From Myoxocephalus aenaeus (lineage: Eukaryota; Chordata; Actinopteri; Perciformes; Cottidae): 64,000 nt of DNA. The notes beneath the pieces were generated by a model. That model did no database searches. It saw only the letters and a list, made by a program, of their open reading frames with translations, and was not told where the DNA came from. Below, in pieces: positions 1 to 10,629 of the stretch. The position numbers and the translations under genes were made by a program. Positions within the stretch are counted from its first letter, which is position 1. Each line of letters begins with the position of its first letter. Location of the stretch: contig JBAMJR010000013.1 of the NCBI GenBank assembly GCA_038501785.1, positions 3,030,001 to 3,094,000 on the forward strand, written 5' to 3'.

Positions 1-732
1 TTTCCCTTTCAGATGAGTGTGTCCTCTCTCGGTCTAATTTCTTTCTCTCTCTCGTACCCTAGAGGACAAGCTCGTCCATGTGTGTCTTTAAGTGAGTAGC
101 CTCTACTCTCTCTCCAGTCTTTCTGCAAATCCTACTTTCATTTGCACTTCCACATAATTAAGGGGGTATTTCTATAAGGAGCAACAGAGGAGTCAAGTGT
201 ACGGGAGACGGAAGACGCGGGACGCAGGAGGAAATGTAAATGCAACTGGAGAGTGGGGAGAAAAAAGGAGGAAACATGGTAAATAATGGAGTGACTTCAA
301 ACACAGAGTGATGGTGATGGGGGGAGACAGAGAACCAGCAGAGGTTGTTTTGATTGCTCACAGATTTCTTTTGTGGAAAAGATAAAGAACCCCCTCTTTT
401 TCTTTAAAACTCCAGAGTGCATATGTGTGTGTGTGTGTGTATATACTGTATTCTGTGTATGCTTTTTCTTTGTTCACACTTTTCTAAATGTATTATAGTG
501 GGGCCATCCACACATTACCCACTGGAAGAAACTGTGGCTGTGTGAAAGTGTACAATCTCACTTTTCTTACCCCTGTCATTATTTCTGTTTCTTTTTTTTT
601 TTTTGTCTGGTACTTTGTCACTTTTTCTTTTGCTCTTTATCGTCCGTTTCTTGAGGATTAGGCAACATTTTGTAAAAGTGTTTCAGTATCTCTCTACGTC
701 TATGAGTCCTATGCTGTCTGTGTTTGCCTCAC
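1..732 (-). other. pard3b intron, partial (after the 45-nt exon)
   Basis: Intronic sequence with a short (GT)n run near 425-440 and a poly-T run at 593-604. I looked on the minus strand for the next expected exon (a GLKKSSSLESLQ-type region) and did not find it. Nothing else supported. Confidence 0.7.
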
Positions 733-777
733 CTGCAGAGTTTCCAGCCAGGGATGCGACGTTGCTCTCGTCTGCCA
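733..777 (-). CDS. pard3b: pard3b 45-nt exon after KASKSMDL
   Basis: A 45-nt exon (phase 1 in, phase 1 out) between TTGTTTCAG and CTGCAG|GTGAGG. With the borrowed G it encodes V-ADESNVASLAGNSA. This matches the DES-V--LAG pattern that follows SMDL in mammalian PARD3B. Its size, divisible by three, and equal phases suit an optional exon. It is the last exon in the window; the KKSSSLES-type region must lie beyond base 1. Confidence 0.88.
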
Positions 778-1415
778 CTGAAACAAGAGGAACACATGTT
801 AACACACATACTTATACACTCTCACACGTTCCACTGCGGTGCAGATTCGTCCCGTCTCTTAAGACTTCTGCGTTGTTAATTTCATATACCCGCTGTCCAC
901 GTGTTCCTTATCTCTCTGACCTTTGATCCTCCCTCCTGCCTTCTCCTCAGCCTCTTCTTCTCCCCCGATCGTTCTCTGTTATTCTTTCCGTCTTGTTTTC
1001 CGAGATGGCGGGTGGCTGCTCTTTCCGCCTGTGATGTTAAGTCAGATTCACTGCTACTGAAGTCATTTCCCTTCCTCCCATCTCTCTCACTTCATTCGTC
1101 ATTCCCCCCCCTCCCGTCTTCGCTTCCTCTCTTTTAGCCACTCCATCTATCCCTCTCACCTTCTGCCCTTTACCCTCACTTTCCTCGAAATGTTTTCATT
1201 GTTCCTCCAGTTACACCGGTTTCATCCCGCGGCCTTCTCCTCCCTCTTTCCCGCCTTTGATCACCGCTCTCACCATGATTGCTCCTTGTTAATCGTCCTT
1301 TCACTCTCTGCCTCTCCCCCAGTCTCTCTTTTGCTTTTTCTCCCCCCCCTACTTTCCTAAAGCCACAAAGCGGACCAATTCCAACAAGGAGCACATGGAG
1401 TAGTAGCACTCAACT

Positions 1416-1420
<5 letters not shown>

Positions 1421-1501
<81 letters not shown>

Positions 1502-1583
1502 GGACCACAAAAACCAAGCAGTAACATGGCTTCTCCCAGCAAATACTTGTCTAATGAAAACCAAGCTGTGAGTGTAATTCAAG

Positions 1584-1623
<40 letters not shown>

Positions 1624-1702
1624 CGGCATCTGTCTGCGGTGAATCAACAGGCCTGCTTCAGAAGCCTGGTAGCTTGTGGATCGCTGTGCGTGTGTGTGTG
1701 CG

Positions 1703-1738
<36 letters not shown>
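1421..1738. repeat. (CA)n and (GT)n microsatellites
   Basis: (CA)n at 1421-1499, (GT)n at 1587-1621 and an interrupted (GT)n at 1685-1738. Confidence 0.95.
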
Positions 1739-1739
<1 letters not shown>

Positions 1740-2991
1740 CGACGTTAGCAGATCAGATGCCACGTGTGTGACGCACACGGAGGCATGATATTTAGGCGGG
1801 GCTACACGCACATACTCGAGCTGTCACTTTTTGAAAAAAATGAAGTTTGAACTAATGTCATTGCTAACACGTAATTCATTCTTATTAAATCAAATGAAAC
1901 CGACAGAGCTTCTTCCCAAACTGAGTTAGAGAGCTGAAGCCGTTCTGTTCACCCGAATAAAAAAAAAAAACGTGAAAGAAAAACGAAGAGACGCAGAGGA
2001 ACACGGACGGAGGAGGAGGCCGAGAGAAAAGAAAGAAAGAGACGAAGATGGATACAGCGAGAAGAACCAGAGGGAGTTCATAATCTGGAACCAATCTTAA
2101 AGTATTCTTAAATGTTTAATTGGGCTGGAAATGAAATCAGGACTAATTAAATAAAAATGAAATTAAGTAACTGGGCCACATATTAAATGCTGACAATGCG
2201 TTCTTTCTGTCTCTTTGAGAAAAACACACATTTGAACACAAACACAACAGCCAACACACACACACACACTCACACACACACACACCTTGGACTACTGCCC
2301 AAACAGCACTGATCATTATATTTTCTCAAAATGCTGGAGAGCCCTTAGCCGCCGGTATTGCTGGAACTTGTGGCCTTTGAGAAAAAGGCCCACGGTGAAG
2401 TTCTTTTGATTGAACCTTCATAATGAAAGTAAAATCAAAATGAGCTCTCTGGGTATTATTATTTTTCAGCCAGGTGTACGTTTTTTTTCTTTCGCTTCCA
2501 GCATTCTCGACTTGTTTGTGAAAGTGTGAGCAATCGGTTCCCCTGAACTTTGAGCTGACGGAGGAGTGCAGGCTGGGAAAAAAGAAGAAGCACAGCAGAG
2601 GGAGATCTAAGAGGATTTCAGGCTCGTCCAAAGGGATACGGTTTGTCCCCCAAAGATGTCAGGTCCTCCCCTCAAAAACTATTCCTGGATTTAAAAACAG
2701 CATGCTACCCGTCGATAAATCTTCTTGCTCTACTGTCGATGAAAAATAAGAGAGAGCGAGAGAGACACTTGTTACTAAGCTGTTTTTACTGCCGCTTGAT
2801 GGTTTGGTAATGAAAACACACCACACGCCATTCAAGTAATGAATTAAATCCCAATTTGTTTGTCACACATTTAGTAAAGATCAAGTGTGTAAAACACAAA
2901 AGGGTTGATGTACAGACATACAGCACAGACCATCACTCTTCTATTCATGGCTGTCTGTGCTATTCAGCTAGTCTCTGGCTCTTTTGTCTAA

Positions 2992-2994
<3 letters not shown>

Positions 2995-3026
<32 letters not shown>

Positions 3027-3027
3027 G

Positions 3028-3052
<25 letters not shown>
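2995..3052. repeat. Compound (CT)n(CA)n microsatellite
   Basis: (CT)n to about 3024, then (CA)n to about 3052. Confidence 0.95.
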
Positions 3053-3060
<8 letters not shown>

Positions 3061-3813
3061 GTACGTGCGTAGGGCTGGCGGTGGAACCAGCTTGAGGGAA
3101 GTGACATTTGAAACAATAAGCTTTTGTTGTGCTGCGCCATCCACTGTCACATTAAACAGATGTATGCATTAGCACCGACGTAGCTACACGCATACTACTC
3201 ATATTTATAATGTTGACTTTTAAACAATCACTGAAATGTCACTGAGCCCTCGCATCAGAATATCAGTAATCAGAGAGCAACAGGTGACAAAGCGGTTTGT
3301 GGAAAGCAGAATGGCAATGGTAAAAAAAAAAAAGTCTTTCTGTCTTTTTGTGTGCTTCTTTTGCATAAATAAAAGACCAAAATTAAGCTGAAATAGAATC
3401 CTCCACAAATGGTAACTCATTCTCATTGACATTTAGACTTGATGCGGAAAGAGAGGGAGAAGTTGGGTAACCGTCGATGTAAAAAAGGGTCACAGAAAAA
3501 TCAGTGACCCTGGAGCTGCGGTGTAAGTCACAGAGAAGCAATCAACTGCCTCTCCACTTTCAGAAAGCATGCAACAGGCATGACTGGTTCCCCACCTCCA
3601 TGTGCAGCTGTGTGTACTGTGTGTTCTGCGTGTGTATGTGTGTGGTTTGTACACGTCTGCAGAGGTGTCAGCCTGCACGGGGCTTCGGGGAGCATGCCGT
3701 TGGTGCAGCAGCCAGGCATCAGCCGGGATGTTTAAAAGATGCATGCAGCCGCCATGCAGAGCAGATGAACAGAAAAGTCTCCCCACCAGTGTGCTGCTGG
3801 TTCTGAGTCGTAC

Positions 3814-3923
3814 CCAGGTCCATGCTCTTCGAGGCCTTTACGTGCTGGAACTGCCGCTGGCTCTGGTTCTGGTTCTGGGCAGGACACTGCGGCTGGGCCG
3901 GGCTCGAGACGTGACAGTTTTCT
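3814..3923 (-). CDS. pard3b: pard3b exon: Gln-rich segment with KASKSMDL
   Basis: A 110-nt exon (phase 2 in, phase 1 out) starting after GTTTCAG. It encodes ENCHVSSPAQPQCPAQNQNQ, then SQRQFQHVKASKSMDL. KASKSMDL is strongly conserved in the PAR3 family. The chosen donor is CCTGG|GTACGA because it joins to the next exon as SMDL-V-ADES, as in mammals. A second possible donor 27 nt further on (CACTG|GTGGGG, exon end 3787) is also in phase 1 and would add GTTQNQQHT without a frameshift. Confidence 0.92.
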
Positions 3924-4028
3924 CTGAAACAAATCAAACCGTTATCTGTTTATTATTTTCATTGCTTCGACTTAAAGCATCACTCACATGTAACGCACAT
4001 AATAGAACGCATGTGCACAACCACACAC

Positions 4029-4134
4029 CTGTCCTGTAGGTAGGAGTGTTGGGTGGAGCCGCTGAACTCTGTTTCATGCCCATACAGCTCACCCTCCTCG
4101 TCCTCGTCCATGTAAGAGTAACTCCCATTGGTCG
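4029..4134 (-). CDS. pard3b: pard3b exon: acidic segment
   Basis: A 106-nt exon (phase 1 in, phase 2 out) between GTTTTTCAGCG and GACAG|GTGTGT. It encodes ATNGSYSYMDEDEEGELYGH, then ETEFSGSTQHSYLQD. The MDEDEEGE cluster makes it strongly acidic. The intron to the next exon is only 105 nt. The end of a 465-bp inverted-repeat element lies about 32 nt upstream of its acceptor, so the branch-point region borders repeat sequence. Confidence 0.88.
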
Positions 4135-4166
4135 CTGAAAAGCAGAACAACACAAAGTTGCATTGA

Positions 4167-4631
4167 CAGGGTTCATACACATTTTGATCAATGGATTTCC
4201 ATCACTTTTCCATGACTTTTCCGTGACTTTAAACCAAATTTCCATGACCAAACATTTAGTGAAATCTCAGTGTAAACGTGACAAAGTGAGAAAATGTAGT
4301 ATTTAAACTAAGAATGAGAATTCCAAAGCATACAGTAAACCTTAAATGACACAAATGAATGAGAGACAATAGTTTGATTAAAAGAACAAACATTTATATA
4401 GATGCCTGTATGTATGCCTGCTTATATTTTGAGCGTCTTTCTTTTAAAAGCATATTCATTATTTCAAACTCAGCGTAAATAAAGATCATGAACACATGAA
4501 TATAACACATTTCCATGACTTTTCCAAAAACTTTGGGGATTTTATTTTTTTCGAGGACTTTTCCAGGCCTGGAAATAACCATTTTAAAATTCCATGACTT
4601 TTCCAGGTTTTTCATGGCGGTAAGAACCCTG
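4167..4631. mobile_element. Inverted-repeat element with CCATGACTTTTCC motifs
   Basis: A 465-bp element with ends CAGGGTTCATAC and GTAAGAACCCTG (inverted, one mismatch) and a 5-bp direct repeat ATTGA at 4162-4166 and 4632-4636. The interior repeats CCATGACTTTTCC several times near both ends, a pattern I recognise from a common fish repeat. It has no coding capacity. Its left end lies 32 bp from the acceptor of the pard3b exon 4029-4134. Confidence 0.7.
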
Positions 4632-6302
4632 ATTGAGGTTGGTGGCGACGTGATGCAGCAAAACATTTTTAATAACTCTGCTCGTCCTTTCTGGACCGCA
4701 GCAGCTGTGATTTGCTTGAATACATTTTGGTGACAATAAATACTTATATTTCTCCAACAGCAAAAACCCATTTCTCAACTCTCCATTCATATGCTAAGCG
4801 TGTTTTGAACACACAGCACTTCCCCACAGTACAGAACAATACACTTCCTTCTCAATCAAGCGTGACTCTGATGAGCGTATTTAGTGCGTGACTCTGTTTT
4901 TGTTTTCTCCAGGTCAGGAGAACTTCTCTGTCTTTGCACACTCTCTGTCTCACATCGGGGCGTCGCGTTACCAGAGATGTAGTAGAAGTTATCGTAGATC
5001 AGTAGAATAGAACATCAATAGAAGTGATCATAACCAGTGAAATTCCACAATTCTCGATACCCAATTTGATACAATGGTAAAAAAAAACTACTTGGAGCGA
5101 GCTATTTAATTCCCTCTTTATTATGTATGTTATCTTGCAGTGGAAACATCTCTTTCAAACAACTCTATGTATTCATTTTACAAAATTCCAATTAAACACT
5201 TTGTGACGATAATATAATTTACCATCGCCCAATACTCATGCATAAAGAATAGAGCTTGAACATAATGCAACTCAATGCAACCGCTACTGTCAGCTGTGAG
5301 CTCCTATTCATGGCCAAGTGGAGCCGTGCTGAACAGCAGAGTGGAGCGGGCGCGTGCCGTATGGGCGCATGTGCCCCGAACAGAAGATCTACAATTCATG
5401 CCATTCACCCATTTTGCTGCATTCCCCTTCTCTTGTTTCCTGTCTCGCTGCACTATCACTATCAAAATAAAGGCATTAAATGCCTGAAAAATAATCAACA
5501 GAGATTTGTTGTTCACAATGCAGCATCTGGATGGATTAGCGGCGTCTTTTTGTTTCCTTTATGTTGGCATCAACTTCATACTAAAGTATCGACTCTCGTC
5601 ACATCCCGAGTATCTCATTTAGCAAAGGCAAAAAGGGTAAAAATGTGGTGAAAAGGGTAATAATTTGCTGTCTTTCTAGTGTTACTCAATAGAGTGATGT
5701 AACCTGGAAACAGTGTCTGTACACTACAGCTCAGATAAACTAAGGAAGTTGAATAGGCGAGCCGTGAGCTAGGGCCTCCGCGTGAAGATTGAGACGGAGC
5801 ACATGGAGGAAGAAAGACGGGAGTCAGGATGTGTTTTAAAAAGTGGGTTAAACCGCAACTACTGCGAGAGCTCCGCTGACAAAAGGTCTTGAGAACAAAA
5901 ACTAAAGAACGATAGAGAGAGATGGACAGAAAGATAAGCAGTCGGATGAGGATGAAAACCAAAAAGGGAACAGAAAGAGGATCAAAAGAAAAGAAAAGAA
6001 AACCACACAGCAGAATGCGGCAGCTCTGCGTGTGCAGACGTGGCTGCAGATGCAGCTCAGCGATACGGCTGTGTCTGCTTGATAAACGAGTCTATGACAA
6101 CCTGATAGGCAGACACACAATCCACCCCGAGCACGATTTGCATTCAGTCATCACTTCTAGAGTGCATAGCTGCCACACAACACACGCTGGTCCTTTATGT
6201 GCTCGCGTCCCGCACGTGCAACTGAAAGTGAAGATGCTGGAGCTGGAGAGGAAAACAGCCGCGTCTGAAGATATCGCTTCCTCTCATCTCTATCTCGCCC
6301 TC

Positions 6303-6303
<1 letters not shown>

Positions 6304-6334
<31 letters not shown>
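6304..6334 (+). repeat. 31-base C homopolymer
   Basis: An unbroken run of C followed by (CT)n. In the pard3b transcript it would be a G run inside an intron. Its exact length could be affected by sequencing error. Confidence 0.85.
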
Positions 6335-6336
<2 letters not shown>

Positions 6337-6554
6337 TCTCTCTCTACACTAATCACCTGCTTTATTTTTCTTCTGGTCCCATTCTTGCAATCTGATATTT
6401 CGGCTGTCATTTATCTCTCCTTTCAGATCTCCCATAAATCATTTTATCTCCCACTCAGTTTCCAGCCTTTTTTTTTCCTTTCTAAACTTCCTCCCTCCTC
6501 CTCCTCACTGCAGGCACCTTAATCAGCGGAACTGTCAAAAACACATTCTTCTTT

Positions 6555-6587
<33 letters not shown>

Positions 6588-8386
6588 AATCTGTTCTCAC
6601 TGACTCCCACTCTTTGAAGTGAAAAAGGCATTTGTTGTGTGGATAGTAGATCAATAGCAGTTTGCTCCAATAGCAGATATATGAATCCTCTTCTTTAGCA
6701 CTCAACTTGTTCTTCCTTCCATCTGTATTAGTTCGACAACGCGCTTCTCTTTCTCTCTCAGTCCCCACCTCCTCCTCGCGATGCCGTTCCTCTCGGCGGG
6801 GAAGCCAGTGTGTCAACACACATAAATCCCAGGGCTTAGGACGATTCCTTTCACTTAATTAAATCTTAAAAACAAAGGCCTGTGTTATTAAAAGGTGATT
6901 CAACGTTCTCTTCAGAGTCAAGTTCATTTGCGAAGGAGTAATCTTACATCAACAGTCCACGACAGAATAATGAACTGTCTGAGACTTCTAATCCTCCCCT
7001 CTACACTGAAACCGATATTTATTTTGGATGGATTGATTTTTAATGTATCGACTCAAGTAGGATCACGGAATTTTTAGCAGATAAAACATGATTTGCCATG
7101 TGAATATCTACTGCTGTACATCATTTAGTGTTTTTAAAGGAGGTCTCTAGTCATTTATTATTTATTATTGACCTTTCATCAAATTAGAGAACTTGTTTGT
7201 AAAAAAAAAAGGAATGGCCTAAATTGATATAGAGGCTCAGATATCACAGAACAGCAGCCAGGATTTTTTTTTTTACATTGCACTTTTCAGTAAACACGTT
7301 GAACGTTGATGTTTTTGCATTCAGTCCAACGAGCAACGTGCAGAAGAAAGCGGCCGGCGTTAAGGGCAAACACACACGAGACCTTCACCCAGGAGACCGC
7401 TGCTCATATCCTGTGAAACCAAAAGTAAATGTTGACTTTTCGCCTGTTATGCCACAGTACGCATGAACGTCTGCTAAGGGAGTCTGATATTTATTTACGC
7501 TCGTTACATTACATTGTTATGTTATTGTTTTTGTTCTAATCTTAACCAAGTAGTTGTGTTGCCTGAGCCTCACCAAATGTTTCACAGTGTTACCCATGTG
7601 GGTCAAGTTCCAAAAACACTAGATCCTACATGTCCCATAATGCAAATTGATGGGTATCCCCAATTTCCTTTTTCCTGGTAAATGTCTTTCAAACTCTAGA
7701 TTTCAAGTTTATATCATATTAAATTAAGTAGTTTCCCAGCTCAAGCCGATATCACCCTGATGACATCATCACGGTACAAATGCGTTTTTACAAGCGGCGC
7801 TCACCATGACGAGTAAACTGATTCAACTGTTGGCGTGTGAAATCTGTGCTCCTTTATTGAAAACACATATCACTCTTATTAAACACGGACACTTTGGTTT
7901 TCAAAACACCAAATCAATGTATTTCATTGACAAAATTGGGGGGAGATGGAATAATATTTGAAGCTCGACTAAAACTGTATTTTATTTTTCTTCAGCCCAT
8001 CAAACAGATGAACTCTCCAGAGACAGAAGGAAGACAAAGAGACAAAGTGCTTAGAAAAGGAAAAAGTGAGCGAGGAGAAGAATCACGCCGGCAGCCAGAA
8101 TGAGATGCAGCAAATGGATAAGAGATAAAGAGGCTGATCTATAAATGCAGAAATAACACATCTGCATAAATACATATTGTAGGAAATCATTAAACTCAAT
8201 TCATTCTTCTGCAAAAGCACACATCGGTGCAAGGAAATAATTTCTTCATTTTCATTTGGACTTCAGTGCCAAATAAAATGGATACACTGTGTGAAATAGT
8301 TCATCAGGAGAATAAAATACTGGCAAGTGCACAGACCGATAACATCCGCAACAACTCACAGAGCCTGAGAAATGTGCTTACTGTAT

Positions 8387-8388
<2 letters not shown>

Positions 8389-8440
<52 letters not shown>

Positions 8441-8575
8441 TGTGTGTATGTAAATCACACCGTGGCCGAGGTGAATTTGAACAGCAAAGTGTATTCAAGG
8501 TCAGAGCTGTTTACCAGATTCAGAGTAAACACACAAAAACCACACTGTTTGATACTGGCCAACAATTTCGGAACC

Positions 8576-8618
<43 letters not shown>

Positions 8619-8744
8619 CAGCCATCAACTCATTTCTAAACAGGCTCAGATATCATTTAGAAACAAATCTACACAAATACACATTTTCTAAGCAAACCGG
8701 AACACAAACAGGGATAACACACAGATGTATAGAGTCAGACAAGC

Positions 8745-8792
<48 letters not shown>

Positions 8793-8834
8793 GCACACAC
8801 ACACACACACACACTCACACACACACTCACACAA
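8389..8834. repeat. Cluster of (CA)n microsatellites
   Basis: Three long (CA)n arrays at 8389-8438, 8577-8616 and 8746-8834 separated by 130-140 bp of CA-rich sequence. Confidence 0.95.
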
Positions 8835-9377
8835 GCACATATAGTTGATATAGGAGCAGGAACGGCTTGAGTTAGCGAGAAAGAGCTATATGAAGCAGGA
8901 ACAAAAATAACTCTTCATAACAGGCCAAACGAAGCAATAACTAACCAACAGAACAACCTTGAGCAAGATGAGAGGAAAGCAGGGAGAGAGCTGAAGAGGG
9001 AAATGAAAGGGAAGATAGGGGCAATATAGTCTCTAATTAAGGTTGCTGTGTAGATGGCAATCGTATCTGTTTTGTTTGTGTTTGTTTTTAGTTTGTTTTA
9101 TCTTGCAGATATTGTTTGTTTTTCATGATTATGAAACGTATTCAGTGCTTTACTGAACTTATTGCAAATGATATGCCCACCTTTGATGCCACTTCACTGG
9201 CAAAACCCCTCCTCCCTCCCAGAAAAACACAATAATAGATCAATTAATCATGTCCAGATTAAATCGGAGATGGAACCGGATCAGAATCAACTGGATTCAA
9301 CTTCCACTTTTTGAAAATGTAGGGAATGGTTTTAGGGGGGGAAATGTGTCTGTGTAGCTTTTCTACACTGTAACATA

Positions 9378-9380
<3 letters not shown>

Positions 9381-9434
<54 letters not shown>
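9381..9434. repeat. (GT)n microsatellite
   Basis: 27 uninterrupted GT units. Confidence 0.95.
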
Positions 9435-9435
<1 letters not shown>

Positions 9436-9819
9436 GAGGGTGCAAATTGATCACAAACAAGCAATTAGTGGTAAGAGTTTTTTGTAAAAGCATGCAGGAT
9501 TCTTCCAGTAAAGTCTGGCCATCTCTACCACTGCCTCAAATGCAAACAGCCCTAAAGGTATAGGTAAACGTATTCGGGGATGTATCTTTGTTAAGTGGAA
9601 AATGACAATGGACCATTTTCTTCAAAATAAGAAAATCCTTCTCAGTGTAGATTGTGACAGTTATATGACGGCTCTATCAAACATAGAAAAGCAGGGACAC
9701 CGTGCGTAATACAAAGTAGGCTGTCAATACTTTACTTTAAATACAAAGAATAGGAAACGATTGATGTGTTGGTTCAGTCATTGCCCCACAATACTGTTTA
9801 CAGTTTTCATTAAAATGAC

Positions 9820-10100
9820 TGGTAACATTCTCTATGCCCATAATGTATTATTATAATGTGTTTAAATCTGTTTGTAGCACTGTATAATTATAGTTATAAG
9901 TATCACACAAATTCATATTGCTTGATAACAATGAAATCATAACACATTAAAAAGCCTTTTATGATGACATTGGTGGTTACTCACTGATATTTTCTTTGCT
10001 GTTGCAGGGATCATATTCATTTCCAGCATGATCCTTTTATAATGCACTATAATCACCGTTATAATGCTTTATAATCTAATCTAATAATATCTAAGTGGTC
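9820..10100. repeat. TATAATG-rich interspersed repeat
   Basis: It contains CATAATGTATTATTATAATG, TCCTTTTATAATGCACTATA, ATCACCGTTATAATGC and TTTATAATCTAATC. The recurring TATAATGC/GCATTATA words are typical of a common fish repeat. Ends not defined. Confidence 0.5.
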
Positions 10101-10493
10101 ACTGTGAAGTAAAGATAAAACCCCCCCTGGGTCTCGCCCTCTTTGGGCTCAGCAATATTGTACACAGATACAATATTAATACCTGAGGTTTGGTACTGAT
10201 AGCAATTTCTTAATAGCTTAGTTTGAAGAATCTAAACATGCTTTTTTTCAATCTAAAAAATATGCCCGACTTCTCAATGCATGAGTTCTTTCGTTTCTTT
10301 TCTTTAAGAAAATCGTCTTCACTGCAAATACTTGGTGACTTGGCATGAACTGCCCTCTCCTCCACCACATGCTGTGTTTGAGTTGATACACACAGACCAC
10401 GAGAGAGAGAGAGAGAGAGAAAAGGATTGACACCTAACTCATGCTGTGTGTAAACGTAACGTCTGCCTGATGACCAGAAACAGTCCCACTCAC

Positions 10494-10629
10494 CGTGAGA
10501 TGCGTAGAGAGTGTTGTTCGCCAGTGGGGAGGGACTGGGGCCGATGGTCTGGCCGTTCACTGGACCCACCGGCCCCGACAGACCAGAGGAGCTGTCAAAT
10601 GAGCGATTGGGTGATGCCCCGTGTTGATC
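10494..10629 (-). CDS. pard3b: pard3b exon: variable linker after PDZ3
   Basis: A 136-nt exon (phase 0 in, phase 1 out) between TTTTAG and TCACG|GTGAGT. It encodes DQHGASPNRSFDSSSGLSGP, then VGPVNGQTIGPSPSPLANNT and LYASHG. The segment is low in charge and rich in Ser, Pro and Gly, as expected of the disordered region after PDZ3. Sequence identity to mammals is weak. The call depends on good splice sites, an open frame and phase agreement on both sides. Confidence 0.85.

Larger units (their letters stand above)
778..3813 (-). other. pard3b intron (45-nt exon to KASKSMDL exon)
   Basis: A 3-kb intron. It holds a pyrimidine-rich + strand block at about 900-1370, long (CA)n and (GT)n tracts at 1421-1499, 1587-1621 and 1685-1738, and a compound (CT)n(CA)n at 2995-3052. 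No coding exon or recognised mobile element was seen. Confidence 0.7.
4135..10493 (-). other. pard3b intron with repeats
   Basis: A 6.4-kb intron. It contains the inverted-repeat element 4167-4631, a 31-base C homopolymer at 6304-6334, a cluster of (CA)n arrays at 8389-8834, (GT)n at 9381-9434 and a TATAATG-rich repeat at about 9820-10100. The purine-rich stretch 5900-6000 gives open frames but no supported gene. Part of 7560-7830 resembles a degraded fish repeat, which I could not delimit. Confidence 0.7.

Noticed and set aside
1..732. Next pard3b exon (KKSSSLES region)
   Set aside because: No matching residues with splice sites in any minus-strand frame; it must lie outside the window.
5922..6395. 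157-codon open frame on the + strand
   Set aside because: It runs from a purine-rich tract into the C homopolymer and CT repeat; low-complexity translation only.
8389..8834. CRISPR-like repeat-spacer pattern
   Set aside because: The repeats are simple CA tracts of unequal length in a vertebrate intron; no conserved repeat unit and no cas genes.
8372..8848. Open frame of Thr-His repeats
   Set aside because: Pure product of (CA)n arrays. The same applies to all Thr-His and Val-Cys frames over microsatellites in the window.
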